The notes under the pieces: generated by a model | What the model was told of the DNA's origin: nothing | Databases searched by the model: none | The model's input: the letters and a program-made list of their open reading frames with translations, nothing else | DNA from: Stromatinia cepivora | Lineage: Eukaryota > Ascomycota > Leotiomycetes > Helotiales > Sclerotiniaceae | Length of the DNA stretch: 64,000 nt | Direction: 5' to 3' | Assembly (NCBI GenBank): GCA_014898415.1 | Contig: RCTD01000001.1 | Location: forward strand, 1,178,001 to 1,242,000 | Shown here: in pieces, positions 1 through 11,952 of the stretch | Layout: each line of letters begins with the position of its first letter | How positions within the stretch are numbered: position 1 is the stretch's first letter | Position numbers and translations under genes: made by a program

Positions 1-524
1 TACCTTCCCCTATACCTCATGCAACCTCTATCCCCACAGGGGTCCATCCTCTCGAAGCTCTTTATAAACGCCCTAAACCTAATTCTGACTCCATCTCCGA
101 TGAGCCTAAACCCGAAACCAAATCAAACTCCTTTAGTTTCTTTGGTGCTGATGATGAAGATTCCGATATTGGCGAGGAACCTAACCAAATCCCTTTAACA
201 CCCTTCAGCCAACGTGATTTCGAATATCGAGGCTTACGAAGCGCAGCACCAACTCCTGACACCGCTTACGTCAATAAGAGATTTGTATGGCCAGGTGTAA
301 ACGAGGATGATGTCGGTGATGACGGCAATTCTCCGACCCCGAAAGAGTCTGTAGGTGGAAAAATCATATTTAAGGAAAAGGAATCAGAAGAGGCGCCTGA
401 AAGTGATTTTCAGAAATGGTTTTATGAGCACAGGGGAGAGAATACGAGAGGGTGGAAGAAGCGGAGAAAGACTGTTGCTAAGGAGCAAAGGCATAGAGAT
501 AACAAAAAGAGGACTCGTGCTTAG
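1..524 (+). CDS. NOP8-like nucleolar protein, C-terminal part (5' truncated by window)
   Basis: An open frame runs from the window edge to TAG at 522-524 (about 173 residues seen). It contains a HPLEALYKRP segment, an acidic FSFFGADDEDSD stretch, a TPFSQRDFEYRGLRSAAPTPDTA segment and a very basic tail beginning DFQKWFYEHRGENTRGWKKR. This order resembles the C-terminus of fungal RRM-containing, NOP8-like nucleolar proteins involved in 60S ribosome assembly. The RRM would lie upstream of the window, so the family call is from memory of the tail only. No intron is apparent in the visible part. Confidence 0.5.
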   Translation, partial: PSPIPHATSIPTGVHPLEALYKRPKPNSDSISDEPKPETKSNSFSFFGADDEDSDIGEEPNQIPLTPFSQRDFEYRGLRSAAPTPDTAYVNKRFVWPGVNEDDVGDDGNSPTPKESVGGKIIFKEKESEEAPESDFQKWFYEHRGENTRGWKKRRKTVAKEQRHRDNKKRTRA

Positions 525-2032
525 TTTTCTATTACTCTGTATTTAGTCATGGATGAATCTCCTTTGTCGGATACCTTGCGTAATGAACTGTTTGTTGGCT
601 TTTCAATCTCTCATCTTGTCAGCTTCTATATAAGTTCCTAGTATAATACCACATGTCAATCATCCTCATACCATCACCATTAATGTCACGGTTAAAAAGC
701 ATCAATCACATCACCACTCACTCACAGCACAGCATGGCACAGCAAAATGGCGGAAACCCAAAGGGCATTTTCGATCCTCCGTCCAACGAAAGTCAAACCG
801 AAAAACCACGAAAAGAAATCCCTCAAAACAGTTGAACCTCCTTGCCGTAGAAATCCAACCATCTCTCGACCCCTCAAATTCCCATTTATTCTTTTCTCCA
901 ATTTCCACAAACTTAGATGCTATCGCATCAATGCATTTTTAGACCTCAAATTCAAATTCACTCATCTCGTGCTAAATAGCATTCACCGTATTATATGAGT
1001 ACGTTTTTTGTTCCTCCCTTCCTTGGTTCCTTTCTTTTAAATTTTCTTTTTTCTCCTTTTATGTGTGGTGCATTGAATGTATGTATATGCACCATTTTCA
1101 AATCGGTAAGGACTGTTTAGTCTAACTTTTGGGTGGGTGAAAAGAGCCGCTGTGTCTTGATGTTTCTTGAAAAGTATGTATCATATCTTTGCAAAGCTGC
1201 TGATAGCAACATGTTGAATCGAATGGCGGAATCGTTCCTCAAGTGTGCAAAGACAGGGTTATTATTTCAAATGAGTGTGGTTAAAGAGCCGCTGTATCTT
1301 GGGTCCTCTCGAGATATTGTGTCGAATTATGCAGAACGCAGTATATCGAGTCCAATGCCTATGGTGTCGGGGGTGTTCAGACCAGGAAAAATTCCAAATG
1401 AGTGTGTTAAGCCTTTAGCCGATCTGGTAATCGTTATCCGAGTCCAGTTATTTCACGATATCAAATCGTAGAAGATCATACGTATCGTAGGCATCCTATC
1501 GCATTGCGTATATTTTGTGTTGTGACGAATAAAGAAAGTGCGTAATAGACCGGGTAGTCACCTAGTAGCAACTCCATGTCCGCGTAGTATTAGGTTCGAA
1601 AGGAAAATCTCTCATGCATAAACTCCGAATATAGAAAAAGTCGCAGATGGTAGGTTGTACTTGTACAGGGTATTTATTGTGTATTCAAACAGTGTGATCG
1701 ATTGTCCAAGAAAATTCCCTCTGTCTTTCCGTCGGGACCTTTCCAAAGGGTTCTGATGAGAGATGGAGGTGGAAGACTTGGAGCTCGAACGAGATGATAG
1801 TGAGTAAAAAGCAAATAAAAGCAAACGTAATTTTTGACCGTCACTTCTTTTTCCTAACGAAACGGAAGTAGGTTGAATGAGTTGTAAGGGTAGTAAAGGG
1901 GTTGAAACGGGTTGTAAGAGTAGTAAGAGGTCGAGAAATGGGTTGTAATAGTGGTAGAGTGTTAGATGACTGTTCGCCGCCGAGATGAGAGCCAATAGCT
2001 ACTAAGTTCGGACTGAAGGATGAGGGTGGAAA
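525..2032. other. Intergenic region, no convincing gene
   Basis: Short frames occur (an ATG frame at 747-998; a 127-codon minus frame at 1612-1995 rich in Leu/Ser; a 112-codon frame from a GTG at 1133), but none shows a recognisable domain, good intron borders or conserved-looking composition. It lies between the convergent ends of the NOP8-like gene and the two-TM gene, so it probably holds their 3' UTRs. Confidence 0.4.
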
Positions 2033-4985
2033 CTATTCGTACGCGCGGCCCTTTCCCTTGCCACTACCTGTGTAGTACGTAGCTGGTAAAGTTTCCATGT
2101 TGCCGGGACTGTTATCACCATTGTCATTCATGCTATCGCGATAGGGATTTCGTGATGCGAAGGTAGAATCAGTCAAATCGACATTATCTAATGCAGAGCT
2201 GTCCCCGGTATTCATTCTGGAAAGCATACCACCACCAGTAGCCTGCTGTGCTGTACGATGGTCAATGGCCTCCGGTCTGCGACGAGGGTTATTGCTACCA
2301 CTGTTGCTTGCAACAGCAGGACCAGCTTCGAAATTATCTTCACGCGATCCGTACTGTCTAAGTTTTCCATTGACGACACGCTTGTGGCAGACCTTGGGTG
2401 GTCTGTCACCAAGATCAAGCGGAGGGGGAAACTGTTGTCCGCAAACGATCTGCTCACTCCGATGAGTGAGACTCTTCTCCAATTTCTCTAGCGGACCCTC
2501 GGTCTCGACGCGTTTGAGGATAGGTGGCATTGCCATGTCTAAGTCGATTCTTGAACTCATACTGGATGCGTTGGGACTACTGGCTACAAAATTATCCATA
2601 GCCTGTCGCTGCTGTAGTCCTGCGGGTGTACGATGTAAGGGGTGGGCAGATGGCATGTATGAATACGCAGATGTCTGGGATGGTGCTGCGGACTCTATGG
2701 TGCCTCGATCTCTGTTCCAAATATCCGCGATGTCAAGTGAGGTCTGCAAGAAAGGAAACTTAGTACTAACCCTACAGAATGCTATGAAACCATGATTGAG
2801 TGAAACAACTTGAACTTACCTCGGGAGCTGTGGTTTCTCCAAGGAGACTCTTCATCGCCAAGTCTCGATGAGGTGCAGCTGCTACCAGACTATCCCTACT
2901 TCTGACTGATGTCCAACTAGGAATTCCCATTGTACCGTAAGCCTCATCGGGCATAGAAGCGCTTGCTGAATGAGGTTCACTTAGTTTACTGGGGGTATAA
3001 TGATGGACCGAGAAATCATTGATGTTTCGATTTCGAGGAGTTACTGGCTTCAAGACCGCTTGTGGTAACGGCGTTAGGGGCGTCGCTGGATTCACTACTA
3101 TGTAGCCATAGTTTTCAATCTCCGCACTGTTTATTCGGGGAGGCTCATAATGCAGTCCTTCTCCAGTGCCATACGTAGGAACTTGTTCGAATCCATGGTG
3201 ATCATTTGGTACTCTTTGAAATATCTCCATATTAGGCCGAAGAACCTCAGTATAGGCATTTTGGACCCGTTGAGGAGTATCGAAAGTCGACCAAAGCCTC
3301 CTGACGGATAATATTAGCACCGGGAACCATTTCGAAAGATCTTTGTCCGTGATGGCCGCTTTCCAGATCACCACGTCCAATACTTCCATCCACAATCTCC
3401 CGGCTACCAGTACGTCGTCTAAATCCGGCACGAGGATGATATGCACTTCCGCGGAAGATCATGACACCAAAGGCTGCACCTCCAACGCACAGAAGGATCA
3501 CACTAAGCACAAGCCACCAGATAACCACCACACTGATATTACCAGTGTATGACTGGTTGGCTGTACTCTTAATTGCAACGACGACACCAACGCTAACTGC
3601 CGTTGATAAAAGTCCAAATTGTGTGACGGCAAATGCAACCCAGCAATTAGAGGTAAAGCCTTGAAAGAAACTAATACCCCAATTATTATTGGCAGAAACA
3701 GTGCGTCGGACAAGATGAGGTTCTGCTAAGCGTCGCTCTAGAGCTAATCTCTCGTCCTGTTTTCTGGCGGCAAATTGCGCTCTAGCCTCCGCAGTTACTC
3801 TGATAGGAAGTGGGGGCCGGGGAGCAGGTCGCGGCGGCAACTCTGTGGGGAAACCTGTCGATTTGGTAGCTTTGGGACGAGGTGTTGAGGCTCGATTTCC
3901 GTTATACGTCGACAAAAACAGACCGGTATGCATGTCGCTTAGTCCCGAGTAAAATTGATTCTCAGAGATGGCAGAAACTCCCGTAGTATTGGGGGAAAAA
4001 CTTGCTTTTCTTAGTCTTTTTCTCTTTGCTGTCCTTCGATTTCGAATCTTTGCCGCTGGTGAGGACACCCAGTTGATCCATGTTGCTCTCTGGAACAGTC
4101 ATCGCATTGTATGGTACGGTGTTGGTGAACGATAATGTGCTCGATCCTCTAAATCTCGGGATTGCATTATCGCTAGGACCTTTGGCAATTAACACAGGAG
4201 CCTGATGAGTACCATATGATTGGACTTGTTGATCTGCAGAAGGCTGTTGCACCGAAGGGGGACCGGCTATGCGAGTATCGTGGCGCATCGAATAGGAGGG
4301 TGACTGGTGGTACTCATTATATGGAACCGAGCTATTCGGAGGAGTGCCTTCGCGACGATGCTGCATTGATTGAATCTCTTTCGCCGTATGAAATCCATGG
4401 TCATATGTGCTTTCCATTTCAAAAGAATCCATATCATTTGTAGATCCGCTAAGTCCGCGAGAATGACTGTCATGAAGCTGATTCCGAGTAATGTCATATG
4501 GATGCGGAGAAAACACAGAGGTAACTTGACTGTCCGTGAATATAGGTGAGTCTTTCTCCATTGGAGAACTACCAGAAGTGTTTAATTGTCCACCTTTATC
4601 CTTAGGTGCAATGAGATATTCAAATAAATCTCCGTTCGATGAACTCTGGTTCACTTGTGTCAATTCTTTCTCCTTAAAAACACTGAGACTTTTGGAAAAA
4701 GCTCCCCGAGCCATTATTATCGATCGACTGTTAGACTTGAGGAGTGTTAGTAGACTCGGATTTCAAGTTTTGTAGCAGATATTGTTAAGTGATGACTTAC
4801 TCGGCCGGTGCGCGTAGTAGATGGGCTCTCTGGATCTACATCTCGAGAATGCGCACTTGACGATTGTAACTGGGGCGACTTCAAATGATGCGATCATCAA
4901 AAGGATCTTCTGTTCGCTGTGATTTAATATTTATCGGTCTATACGGAGGTTGCGGTCCTCGGCCTCCTTTGTAGTTTCCGTCCAT
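2033..4985 (-). CDS. Two-TM membrane protein with disordered flanks; frame broken three times
   Basis: Coding starts at ATG 4985 (MDGNYKGGRGPQPPYRPIN) and ends at the stop at 2033. Two clean introns are visible: 4736-4800 (GTAAGT, branch CTAAC) and 2744-2819 (GTAAGT). The middle carries two hydrophobic segments (around 3,640-3,570 and 3,540-3,455: AFAVTQFGLLSTAVSVGVVV and VVVIWWLVLSVILLCVGGAA) after a Pro/Arg-rich stretch; the flanks are Ser/Pro-rich and probably disordered. Reading is contiguous in sense but changes frame at about 4,890, 4,000 and 3,280, each next to a short homopolymer (TTT, CCCCC, TTT) with no usable intron. Either this is a recent pseudogene or the assembly carries single-base indels. 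I do not recognise the family; a plasma-membrane or septal role would be a guess. Confidence 0.55.
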
Positions 4986-6420
4986 GCTTGCAGACCACGC
5001 GCGTTATAGTTTATAAATGTAGTTCTTTTAACGGCCAAAGTGCAATTCTTAAGAAGTAGATGTCGCAAGTAGCAGTTACGTGAAGATGACATAGATGCAT
5101 TCGAGTATGATGTTTGGCAAAGAAGGAGGAGGGTTTGCGACCTTGCCGTAGTTCTTTCAAGAAAAAGCCAAGAAGAAAGCCAAGAAAGGCCACTGAGGCA
5201 ATTTGATGAGAGAGTTATAAAAGTTTGAGATGAGAATTATATCAGGTCTGGTACACAAAGCAACTTGATTGGCATTGTGGAGAGGGGGTGGCAGTGTTCT
5301 TATGATAGTGGGAGATATAAATCCGGGGCCGGGTAGTTATCAAAGGCAAGCAGAAAAGGTGGGGCCACTCAAGATACAAAAAGAATATCAAGTTATTTCT
5401 TTTAGACGAGTGTATGGGCGGTGACTATTTTCAAGTTACTGCGACAATTGAGAGGGGAAAGAGGAGGGAATGAATTTGAGGAATTGTATTTGTGGGAACA
5501 CTGAGGAGGCTAGCCCTAGTCTATGATACTGGCAGCAAAGAAGCAAGAAGGTGAAGAAATAACAAGTATAGATAGTATATGAAAGATTGAAAGGCTTGTT
5601 GTTGTTTACATTGACTGAAACTAGTCAATCAGAAAAAAGTGCTCCTATAACGGCAATATCCGGGCCGGGTGTTGTTATTGCTTGTTGCTATCACTTTCAT
5701 TTTTTATCTTAAGTAGTGTTCCACCATCAATAATTTCTCCCTAAAGGGGCCACTACTTTTCAAAGACTTCAAAAAGAAAGCTTCAGATCTTGTCACTGTC
5801 ATCGATCTAACCTTTGTTACTTTCTGGAACTTCGTACTCATCTGCCTCTATCAATCTCCAATGGTGAGGTTACTTGATGAGACTTGTTCATTTCAGCTTG
5901 AACAACAGGGTATAAAATCTAATTTGAAGATTACAAGTGGGATGTTAAACACAACCAAGATCAGTCCACCCCTTTACTCCGTATGCACAGTATAATACAA
6001 TATGGACAGACAGTAGTATAAGCGGGATCTATATCAAAGCTAAGCAGAATACCCCTATCCAAATCACTCTACTTCTTTCTTTCTACACATTTGGTGATAA
6101 TAAGTCATACTTGACACATCTTTCAACCTACATTAAATTGTTAGCATTTGTGCATTCATTGCTAATCTTGAGAAATCACAACAAAGGGATGATAAAATTA
6201 GAATGAAAACAGACAAGTGCAGGCCAAGTAGAAGGAGAAAGGGTTCAGGCTCCTTATCATCATCAAGGCATTTGCAAAATGGAGACTTGGGTAGGGAGGT
6301 TAGGGTAAGGTGGACAACAAAAAGGGGGGTGGTCAGTGCCAAAAAGCACACCCTAAATAATGTTGCACAGGGAGCTGATTCTAGCTGGAGAGGACATGGA
6401 TTTCCGGTTTGATACATTGG
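4986..6420. other. Intergenic region upstream of the two-TM gene
   Basis: About 1.4 kb between the start of the two-TM gene and the 3' end of the CQD1-like gene. It is pyrimidine/purine-rich with several AAGAAAGCCAAGAA-type tracts and TATAAA-like AT stretches and probably holds the promoter and 5' UTR of the leftward gene. No supported ORF or RNA gene is seen. Confidence 0.4.
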
Positions 6421-8707
6421 TCAAATAACCATGGACTAACACCAACCGACAACCAGTCACACCCAACCACCAGAACCACCAGACACAATCCAACAGAACA
6501 TGAATGTGGTGGGTAGAAAATTGACCAAAATAGAATGGTAGTAATGATAAGGAAAAAGGGTGGTGTAGATGTAGCAATTAAGTACACAACAGTAGAGAAT
6601 AAAGGATGGGTAAGAAAGTGGGGACATACATCTTCAATGGAAGCCTGCAAGAACTTTCTAGCCTCCAAACCCGCCCAGACCTTCAGCATTGAAAAGTCAC
6701 CTTGTCGTAGCATCCCACCTCCGCTCTGTGCTCCCAATTCGCGCAAAATTGGCAGTGCAGAAGAGAGCAAGTCAATACTAGGGTTGAGACTTCTACCAAT
6801 GCCTTCTAGCAACAAAATGCTAATTACCACATTGACAAAATCTCCCTCCATCCGAACATGATGGGTGCGGACCATGGAGAGAACCTCGTTTAGTATATCC
6901 CCTATCTTCATGTTGCCCAGAGCTAATGTGCGACTCTTGACTCCTAGGACGAGATGTTGCATTTTCAGAGCATAAATCTCTTCATCGATGACTGCATCGG
7001 GTTGGCGACATCTTTGACACATCAAATGTCCCGCTTTATAGCCATCGAACTCAGCAACAGCTTTAAAAAGATCAAGGAAGTTCCTTCGATTGGTTGCATT
7101 TAGTTCTGTGACCAAGCCTGTGTCAATGAAGATTAATTGAGGTCGGAATCCTTCTTTATCAATCTTTGAAAGTTCTGCGTGCCAAGCTTGAGGATCTCTT
7201 TTGTGGCGGTATGGATGAAGCCTTGCCAGCACTTGTTCAGTAACATCTGGTTGAGATTGTGGATCTTCGTCTTTGTGTTTGCTGAAAGGTAGGTTGGGCT
7301 TCCCAGATTGATAAAAGCGGACCATGATATTACCCGGATGAAGGTCCGCATGGATAAAATTGTCAATTAGCAGCATGCGTAAGAATGCATCCAGCCCTTC
7401 ATCTGCAATATCTTGCTGGAATACCCCACCACCATTTTCCATGAAGTCAGATAATGGTATACCCTGAGCAAATTCTTCTACAAGTACTTGTCTCGTGGTG
7501 AACTGAGTATATGGGAATGGGAACCATGCTGTTGTTCTTGGTTTGAAATTCTTTCGGAAAATTGACAAGTTTGCAGCTTCAATTCGAAGATCAAGCTGCA
7601 GTCTCATCATCTGTCCAAATTGTTCGACTTCATCTGGAAATGACAACCACTCAAATGTAGGAATCAAATTTATTGCTGAAGCAAAGACCCACATAATCCG
7701 TAAATCTCGTCTAACAACTCTTTCTACCCCTGGGTGGAGAACCTTGATAGCGACGTAACTTGATGGAACTCTTTGTGGTGTACTCTTAATGAATGTATCA
7801 ACATTTTTACGCACATTCTTTCGTATATTCTTGGGCTCTTGAATGTCTGGATCTCCTGGTTTTGCCAAATCCGGTTTCAATTTCGCCTTGTAAACTTGTG
7901 CTATAGCTCCCACACCCAGAGGCTTTTCCTGGAATTCTTCAAATATTTCATCAAAGGGTCGTCCATCAAATGCTCTGCTTATAATTCTTTTGGTGGCATG
8001 TAACGAGTGTGCAGGTGCATTAGAATGAAGTTGTGACATGATCTCGCACATTTGCGTGGGGAAGATGTCGGATCTAGATGCGGCCCATTGCCCAAGCTAG
8101 GAAGTCAGCAAAACCCAAGCGCAGGAGCAATTAGATGTTGTACCTTTATAAACGCAGGCCCGGCTCTTTCCATAGCCTTAACTAAGAACCTGTACCACCA
8201 TAGAGTACCCGTCCGCTCATTATCTCGCGCTTTATCCCTGGGTCCAAAATATGCAGCAGGTATAGTAATGATAACTGGAACGAATATAGCCACAAGGTGT
8301 AGGAATCGTATGCTTGTGCAGAGCGGCTCCCATAGATAGGTATCTAGGAGATAGATTATGCTATCTTTGACTCGGTCAAGCCCATGAACATCATCACCGA
8401 CTTTCTTACTAATTTCCTCCCTTGATGCCTCCAACATTCGCGATTCCGCTGTCATCTCGGTTCCACCATTGTCCTTTTCTGATAATCGGACAAATGCAGC
8501 AGGACTCAAGCTTGCTATAGTTGCCAGTATTAGGCCTTTTTTCTGCGGAGGCAACTTAAATTGCCATTTGCCCCATCCTCCCCCTCCTCTATTACGGCCA
8601 TTTCTATACGATTGTCTTGTTGCTAGTTGAAGATTTCGATATTGGATCGAGGATCGTAATCTTGGAAGGGTCTGACGGAGACATGTTCGACCTGTGACCA
8701 AAAGCAT
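6421..8707 (-). CDS. CQD1: Mitochondrial ABC1/UbiB (ADCK2/Cqd1-type) kinase-like protein
   Basis: Three-exon model: 8707-8144, 8096-6630 and a tentative last exon 6435-6421; introns 8097-8143 and 6436-6629, giving about 681 aa. The Arg-rich N-terminus (MLLVTGRTCLRQTLPRLRSS) looks like a mitochondrial presequence, followed by a TM segment (LHLVAIFVPVIITIPAAYFG). UbiB hallmarks are in order: the KxGQ motif (AFIKLGQWAASR, created across intron 1), the Ala-rich loop GVGAIAQVYKA, the lysine strand YVAIKVLHPGVERVVRRD, the catalytic HADLHPGNIMV and a DTGL in place of DFG. The KLGQWA(A/S)(S/T)R form and LHSNAPAHS point to the ADCK2/Cqd1 branch, which in yeast affects coenzyme Q distribution and mitochondrial membrane homeostasis. 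The C-terminal exon rests only on the single AG (GTTAG) after the GTATGT donor. It is divergent from CYC3. Confidence 0.85.
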
Positions 8708-9314
8708 CCTTATCTTCCTTCGTGCGAAGATCGACTTGTTCTTGTACTCGAGTACTATCGTGGCTCCATTGATGTTTTGCTGTTAACGGGTTTGGTTAGA
8801 GTACAATCCAAGGCAACCCTTCGTGGAAAACATTAGAGGCGCCGGGAAGCAGCAAATGCGCCAGTGAAGTGCTGATTAAGTGACGTCAGGATTCATTCAA
8901 AATATTTGTTCATCGATAATTTTCATACTAATTGTGAAATAAGAACCAGTTTAAAAATATCGGATTTGAAGATATATTATTAATTCAAATTTTATAATGA
9001 TTTCTTTCATCTTGCGCCCGTTCGTTCGATGTCATAAATTATTGTACGGAGTAGGGGTTATGAGTGCTGCATTGAAGGACATTAATAAGGTTACTCGCCG
9101 GTTTTGGCAGAAAAATTCATTGGACGACCGCCGGCAGAATTTGCCCCGAATCTCCTCTTTCCTCCTCTTTTCTTTTCCTTCGAATCACAGTGAAGTTAAT
9201 TCCAATAGAATCTTTCGTTCATTTCTTTAGTATTCTACTGAGGAATTTCATTTTTACCCTCCACATTCGAACCAAAAGTACACAAATTTACTGTTCTTAT
9301 TTCTCACAAACGAT
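8708..9314. promoter_or_regulatory. Shared divergent promoter region CQD1-like / CYC3
   Basis: This 607-bp gap separates the start codons of two oppositely transcribed genes whose products both act in mitochondria. It contains an AT-rich core at about 8,900-9,000 and CT-rich stretches near 9,150-9,180 upstream of the CYC3 start. No defined operator can be named from sequence alone. Confidence 0.5.
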
Positions 9315-10382
9315 ATGGGATGGTTTTGGGCAGATTCTCCCGCAACCGTTGCGGCTGCGGGTATGAGAAATGCCCCTCACGTCATGCCCAAGGATAGCGA
9401 TGCAACTCCTCCTGTGAGTGCCTATTCTCTCCAATACTTAGTCATTTTAAGGTTCTGACTGTCTTCTCGCAGCCATCATGTCCTATGCACAAGCCCGACG
9501 CAGATGCTCTGAAGCCTGTGGCAAAACCTGCAGCATCACCCGAGTCCGCCTGCCCATATACTCCCGACAATGTCTCTCAAGAACGTAAATCGACATCTAA
9601 ATACTCCAAATACAATCCCCTAAACTACATGTTTTCAGATTTATCCCAAGAGCGAGCGAAAGATCAGACTATCTCATTGCCAACCGAAAGAGAGCCATCT
9701 ACCATCCCTAAAGGTACTGGCGATGGTAACTGGGAGTATCCTTCGCCACAGCAGATGTACAATGCTCTTTTGCGCAAAGGCTATACTGATACAGATGCGA
9801 CTGCCGTTGAGAGTATGGTATCAGTTCACAATTTTTTGAACGAGGGAGCTTGGGCTGAAATCGTGGAATGGGAGCGAAGATTCGGTAAAGGGCTGTCGAA
9901 GGGTTGGGAGAATTGTAAGAGAGGAGAAGAGGGTTCAAAGGCAGGCGCAGACATTGGTGCAAATGAAGATGAAGTGCCCCAGCCCAAACTAGTTCGATTT
10001 ATGGGGAGACCGAAAGAGATGACTCCAAAAGCTGCAATGATTCAACTAATGGGTTGGGCTTTCCCAGAAAAATTTGGGTATGTATTTCGTGATTTTTCTT
10101 GATGGCAGAGAAATTGTCTAACGTGATGATAGTACCGAGCCCCCATTTGATCGTCACGATTGGTTTGTGCAAAGAGACTATAATGGTCAGAAGAAGGAAG
10201 TTCGATATATAATCGATTATTACTCGGGAGGAGAAGAACCCACTGGGGAACCAATATTCTATCTTGATGTCAGGCCCGCTCTCACTCCAACGCAAGCAGT
10301 AGAACGCATGATGCGATGGAGTGGTGATGTCTGGTATCGTGCGTCAGGTGCGTCTGTTAGAGAGAACATCAAGAAGAATTGA
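9315..10382 (+). CDS. CYC3: Holocytochrome c synthase (cytochrome c heme lyase)
   Basis: Three exons (9315-9413, 9473-10077, 10133-10382) with introns 9414-9472 and 10078-10132 give 317 aa, normal for the family. The protein attaches heme to apocytochrome c in the mitochondrial intermembrane space. Supporting segments are the heme-regulatory CP motifs SCPMHKP and ACPYTP near the N-terminus, the core [21 protein letters not shown], the [17 protein letters not shown] helix, the [10 protein letters not shown] loop, the heme-contacting [12 protein letters not shown] and YIIDYYSG, and the C-terminal DVRPALTP...RMMRW. The PPFDRHDW block is created across intron 2, supporting the splice sites. It could in principle be the cytochrome c1 lyase paralogue (CYT2), but many fungi carry one enzyme of this type. 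Confidence 0.93.
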
Positions 10383-10773
10383 AAAGGTGCCTTTTGAGAT
10401 TTGGAATCGGCGTTCTTGCAGCGGTTTTTAAGCAAGTACGCTTCGGCCCGGGTTAGGATTTGGTATTGATGGTTACGATCTGAGTGACTTGTGGTTATGC
10501 ATTATGGAATGGTTCCTTTTAGGAACCACGGTTTACAGCTCTCTTCTCTTGTAGTTATTGATACCTAAGTAATGGCATTTCTTATTCACGACGCCAGCAA
10601 CCTGCAAAAGGTTCAGACACCAGATTTAAACTTTCGGGTGTAGCTCCTGGGCTTGTCGCACTGACTTGGGAGCTTCCCTGTAATACGATAAGAGCTTCTT
10701 CAAACCCCCACTATCCACCCATTGCTCCATTATCATCCTCTCTTCTTGATTATTTCGGAGGCGAGAGAACAAT
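10383..10773. other. Intergenic spacer CYC3-HRI1
   Basis: A 391-bp gap between two same-strand genes; probably the CYC3 3' UTR and the HRI1 promoter. No ORF with a recognisable product is seen. Confidence 0.4.
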
Positions 10774-11646
10774 ATGGCGGAACCCTTTGTGTCAATCAGG
10801 AAATATATCAAATGGGGAGCAAGTATTTAATGATATTTCTGCGGCCCTGTTCGGGTTTGCTAACAATGATTGCAGGAGAGTGCAGCAAAGGAAAACACAA
10901 AGTACATACCCTAGGCTGTTTGTTATCAATAGCTCGGACCTTGCTAACATACATTTATTAGCACTCTCGTCTTGACATCTGCCGATAAACACTACGTAGA
11001 TATACGAATACTTGACCCATCCAAACCACTCCCAAACAATACCTCCGACCCTCAAGCTATATCGAGGCTCGAATGGGGTTTCGCGGGAAGTGCAATCAGT
11101 ACCCCCGCAGAGTTTAAAGATGGTGATAAAAGCATATTGATCAGGCCAGCGCATACACAGTGGATTCATGAAATAGATAATAAGATACGAAATCCTGGAC
11201 CTGATGATCGTGATGAGGGATTCATGTATCCTGTGGAGGGCACAAATGAGGTCTTGGAAAAGGGGGCCATGGTGAATCCGGAGACCGGAAAAGTGGAGGA
11301 CTATGAAGAGTTGTGGGAGGATCTAGAGGTGGAGATGATGGAAGGGGAGAAAACTGATTACTTCATGAGCTGGGTGCTGAAAACTCAGGGCACTGATGGC
11401 GAAGTAAATGGGATGGTGATCAGAATTGGTGAGTGGATACAGGGGGTTAAGAGGAACGCCGATGAATTTTCGGTTTATAGGTGGAAATGGAATATCAAAG
11501 ATGGGTGGGAAAGAGCATTGGCAATTGGAGAAGATCTAAAGCTAGATAGCTGGATCTTTGAGAAGGAGATATCTGTGGGTGATAGCTTTAAGGTCGATGG
11601 TGGTGTGGAGTGGGAGTTTGTAAGCTGTCACAAGCATAGAAAGTAA
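10774..11646 (+). CDS. HRI1: HRI1 family protein
   Basis: Exons 10774-10822, 10886-10901 (a 16-nt micro-exon) and 10962-11646 give 249 aa, close to yeast Hri1 (244 aa). A first-look acceptor at 10875 breaks the frame, whereas the AG at 10884-10885 restores it and yields the N-terminus MAEPFVSIRKYIKWGATKE followed by NTLVLTSADKHYVDIRIL. Family-like segments are the WGFAGSA strand, WIHEIDNK, the charged EDYEELWEDLEVE, GMVIRIGEWIQGVKR and the C-terminal GGVEWEFVSCH. Hri1 is a beta-rich cytosolic protein reported to interact with casein kinase Hrr25; its biochemical role is not established. The tiny second exon is unusual and likely to be missed by gene finders. Confidence 0.85.
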
Positions 11647-11952
11647 GTTTAAGGGCTCGAGGAGGTCTAAGATGTCCGGGTTGTAATGATCTCCAAAATT
11701 TAAATCTCTGTTGAAGAATGGGATTTCATTCTGCCCTCTATCTTCTAGCCAATGAGATATCGACTCGGAAACTACTCCGCGTTTGCATATTTACATTCCC
11801 ACTAAGGAATGTAAGTGTATCCCGCTTGTTCTATAAGTATAGTGTTTAGCTTCAAAACAAACAACTAGTTTCTTACGGCGATACGAATCTTTTGTTTCCA
11901 TTGCCTTTGAGTCTGTTCGCCTTTTATCTTATCTTTGAATCTGTAAGTAATT
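11647..11952. other. Intergenic spacer HRI1-hydrolase gene
   Basis: A 306-bp same-strand gap. A GTAAGT-like donor at about 11,943 just before the ATG at 11,953 hints that the next gene may have a 5' UTR intron or an upstream alternative exon. Confidence 0.35.

Noticed and set aside
1612..1995. 127-codon minus-strand frame rich in Leu and Ser
   Set aside because: Low-complexity composition, no domain, no promoter or intron context; more likely 3' UTR of flanking genes.
6133..6417. Leu-rich minus frame downstream of the CQD1-like gene considered as its last exon
   Set aside because: Joining it via a later AG gives an implausible tail; the first AG after the donor gives a short, simpler ending.
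10787..10975. Apparent frameshift in HRI1 exon 1/2
   Set aside because: Resolved by using the AG at 10,884-10,885 as acceptor; no frameshift is needed.
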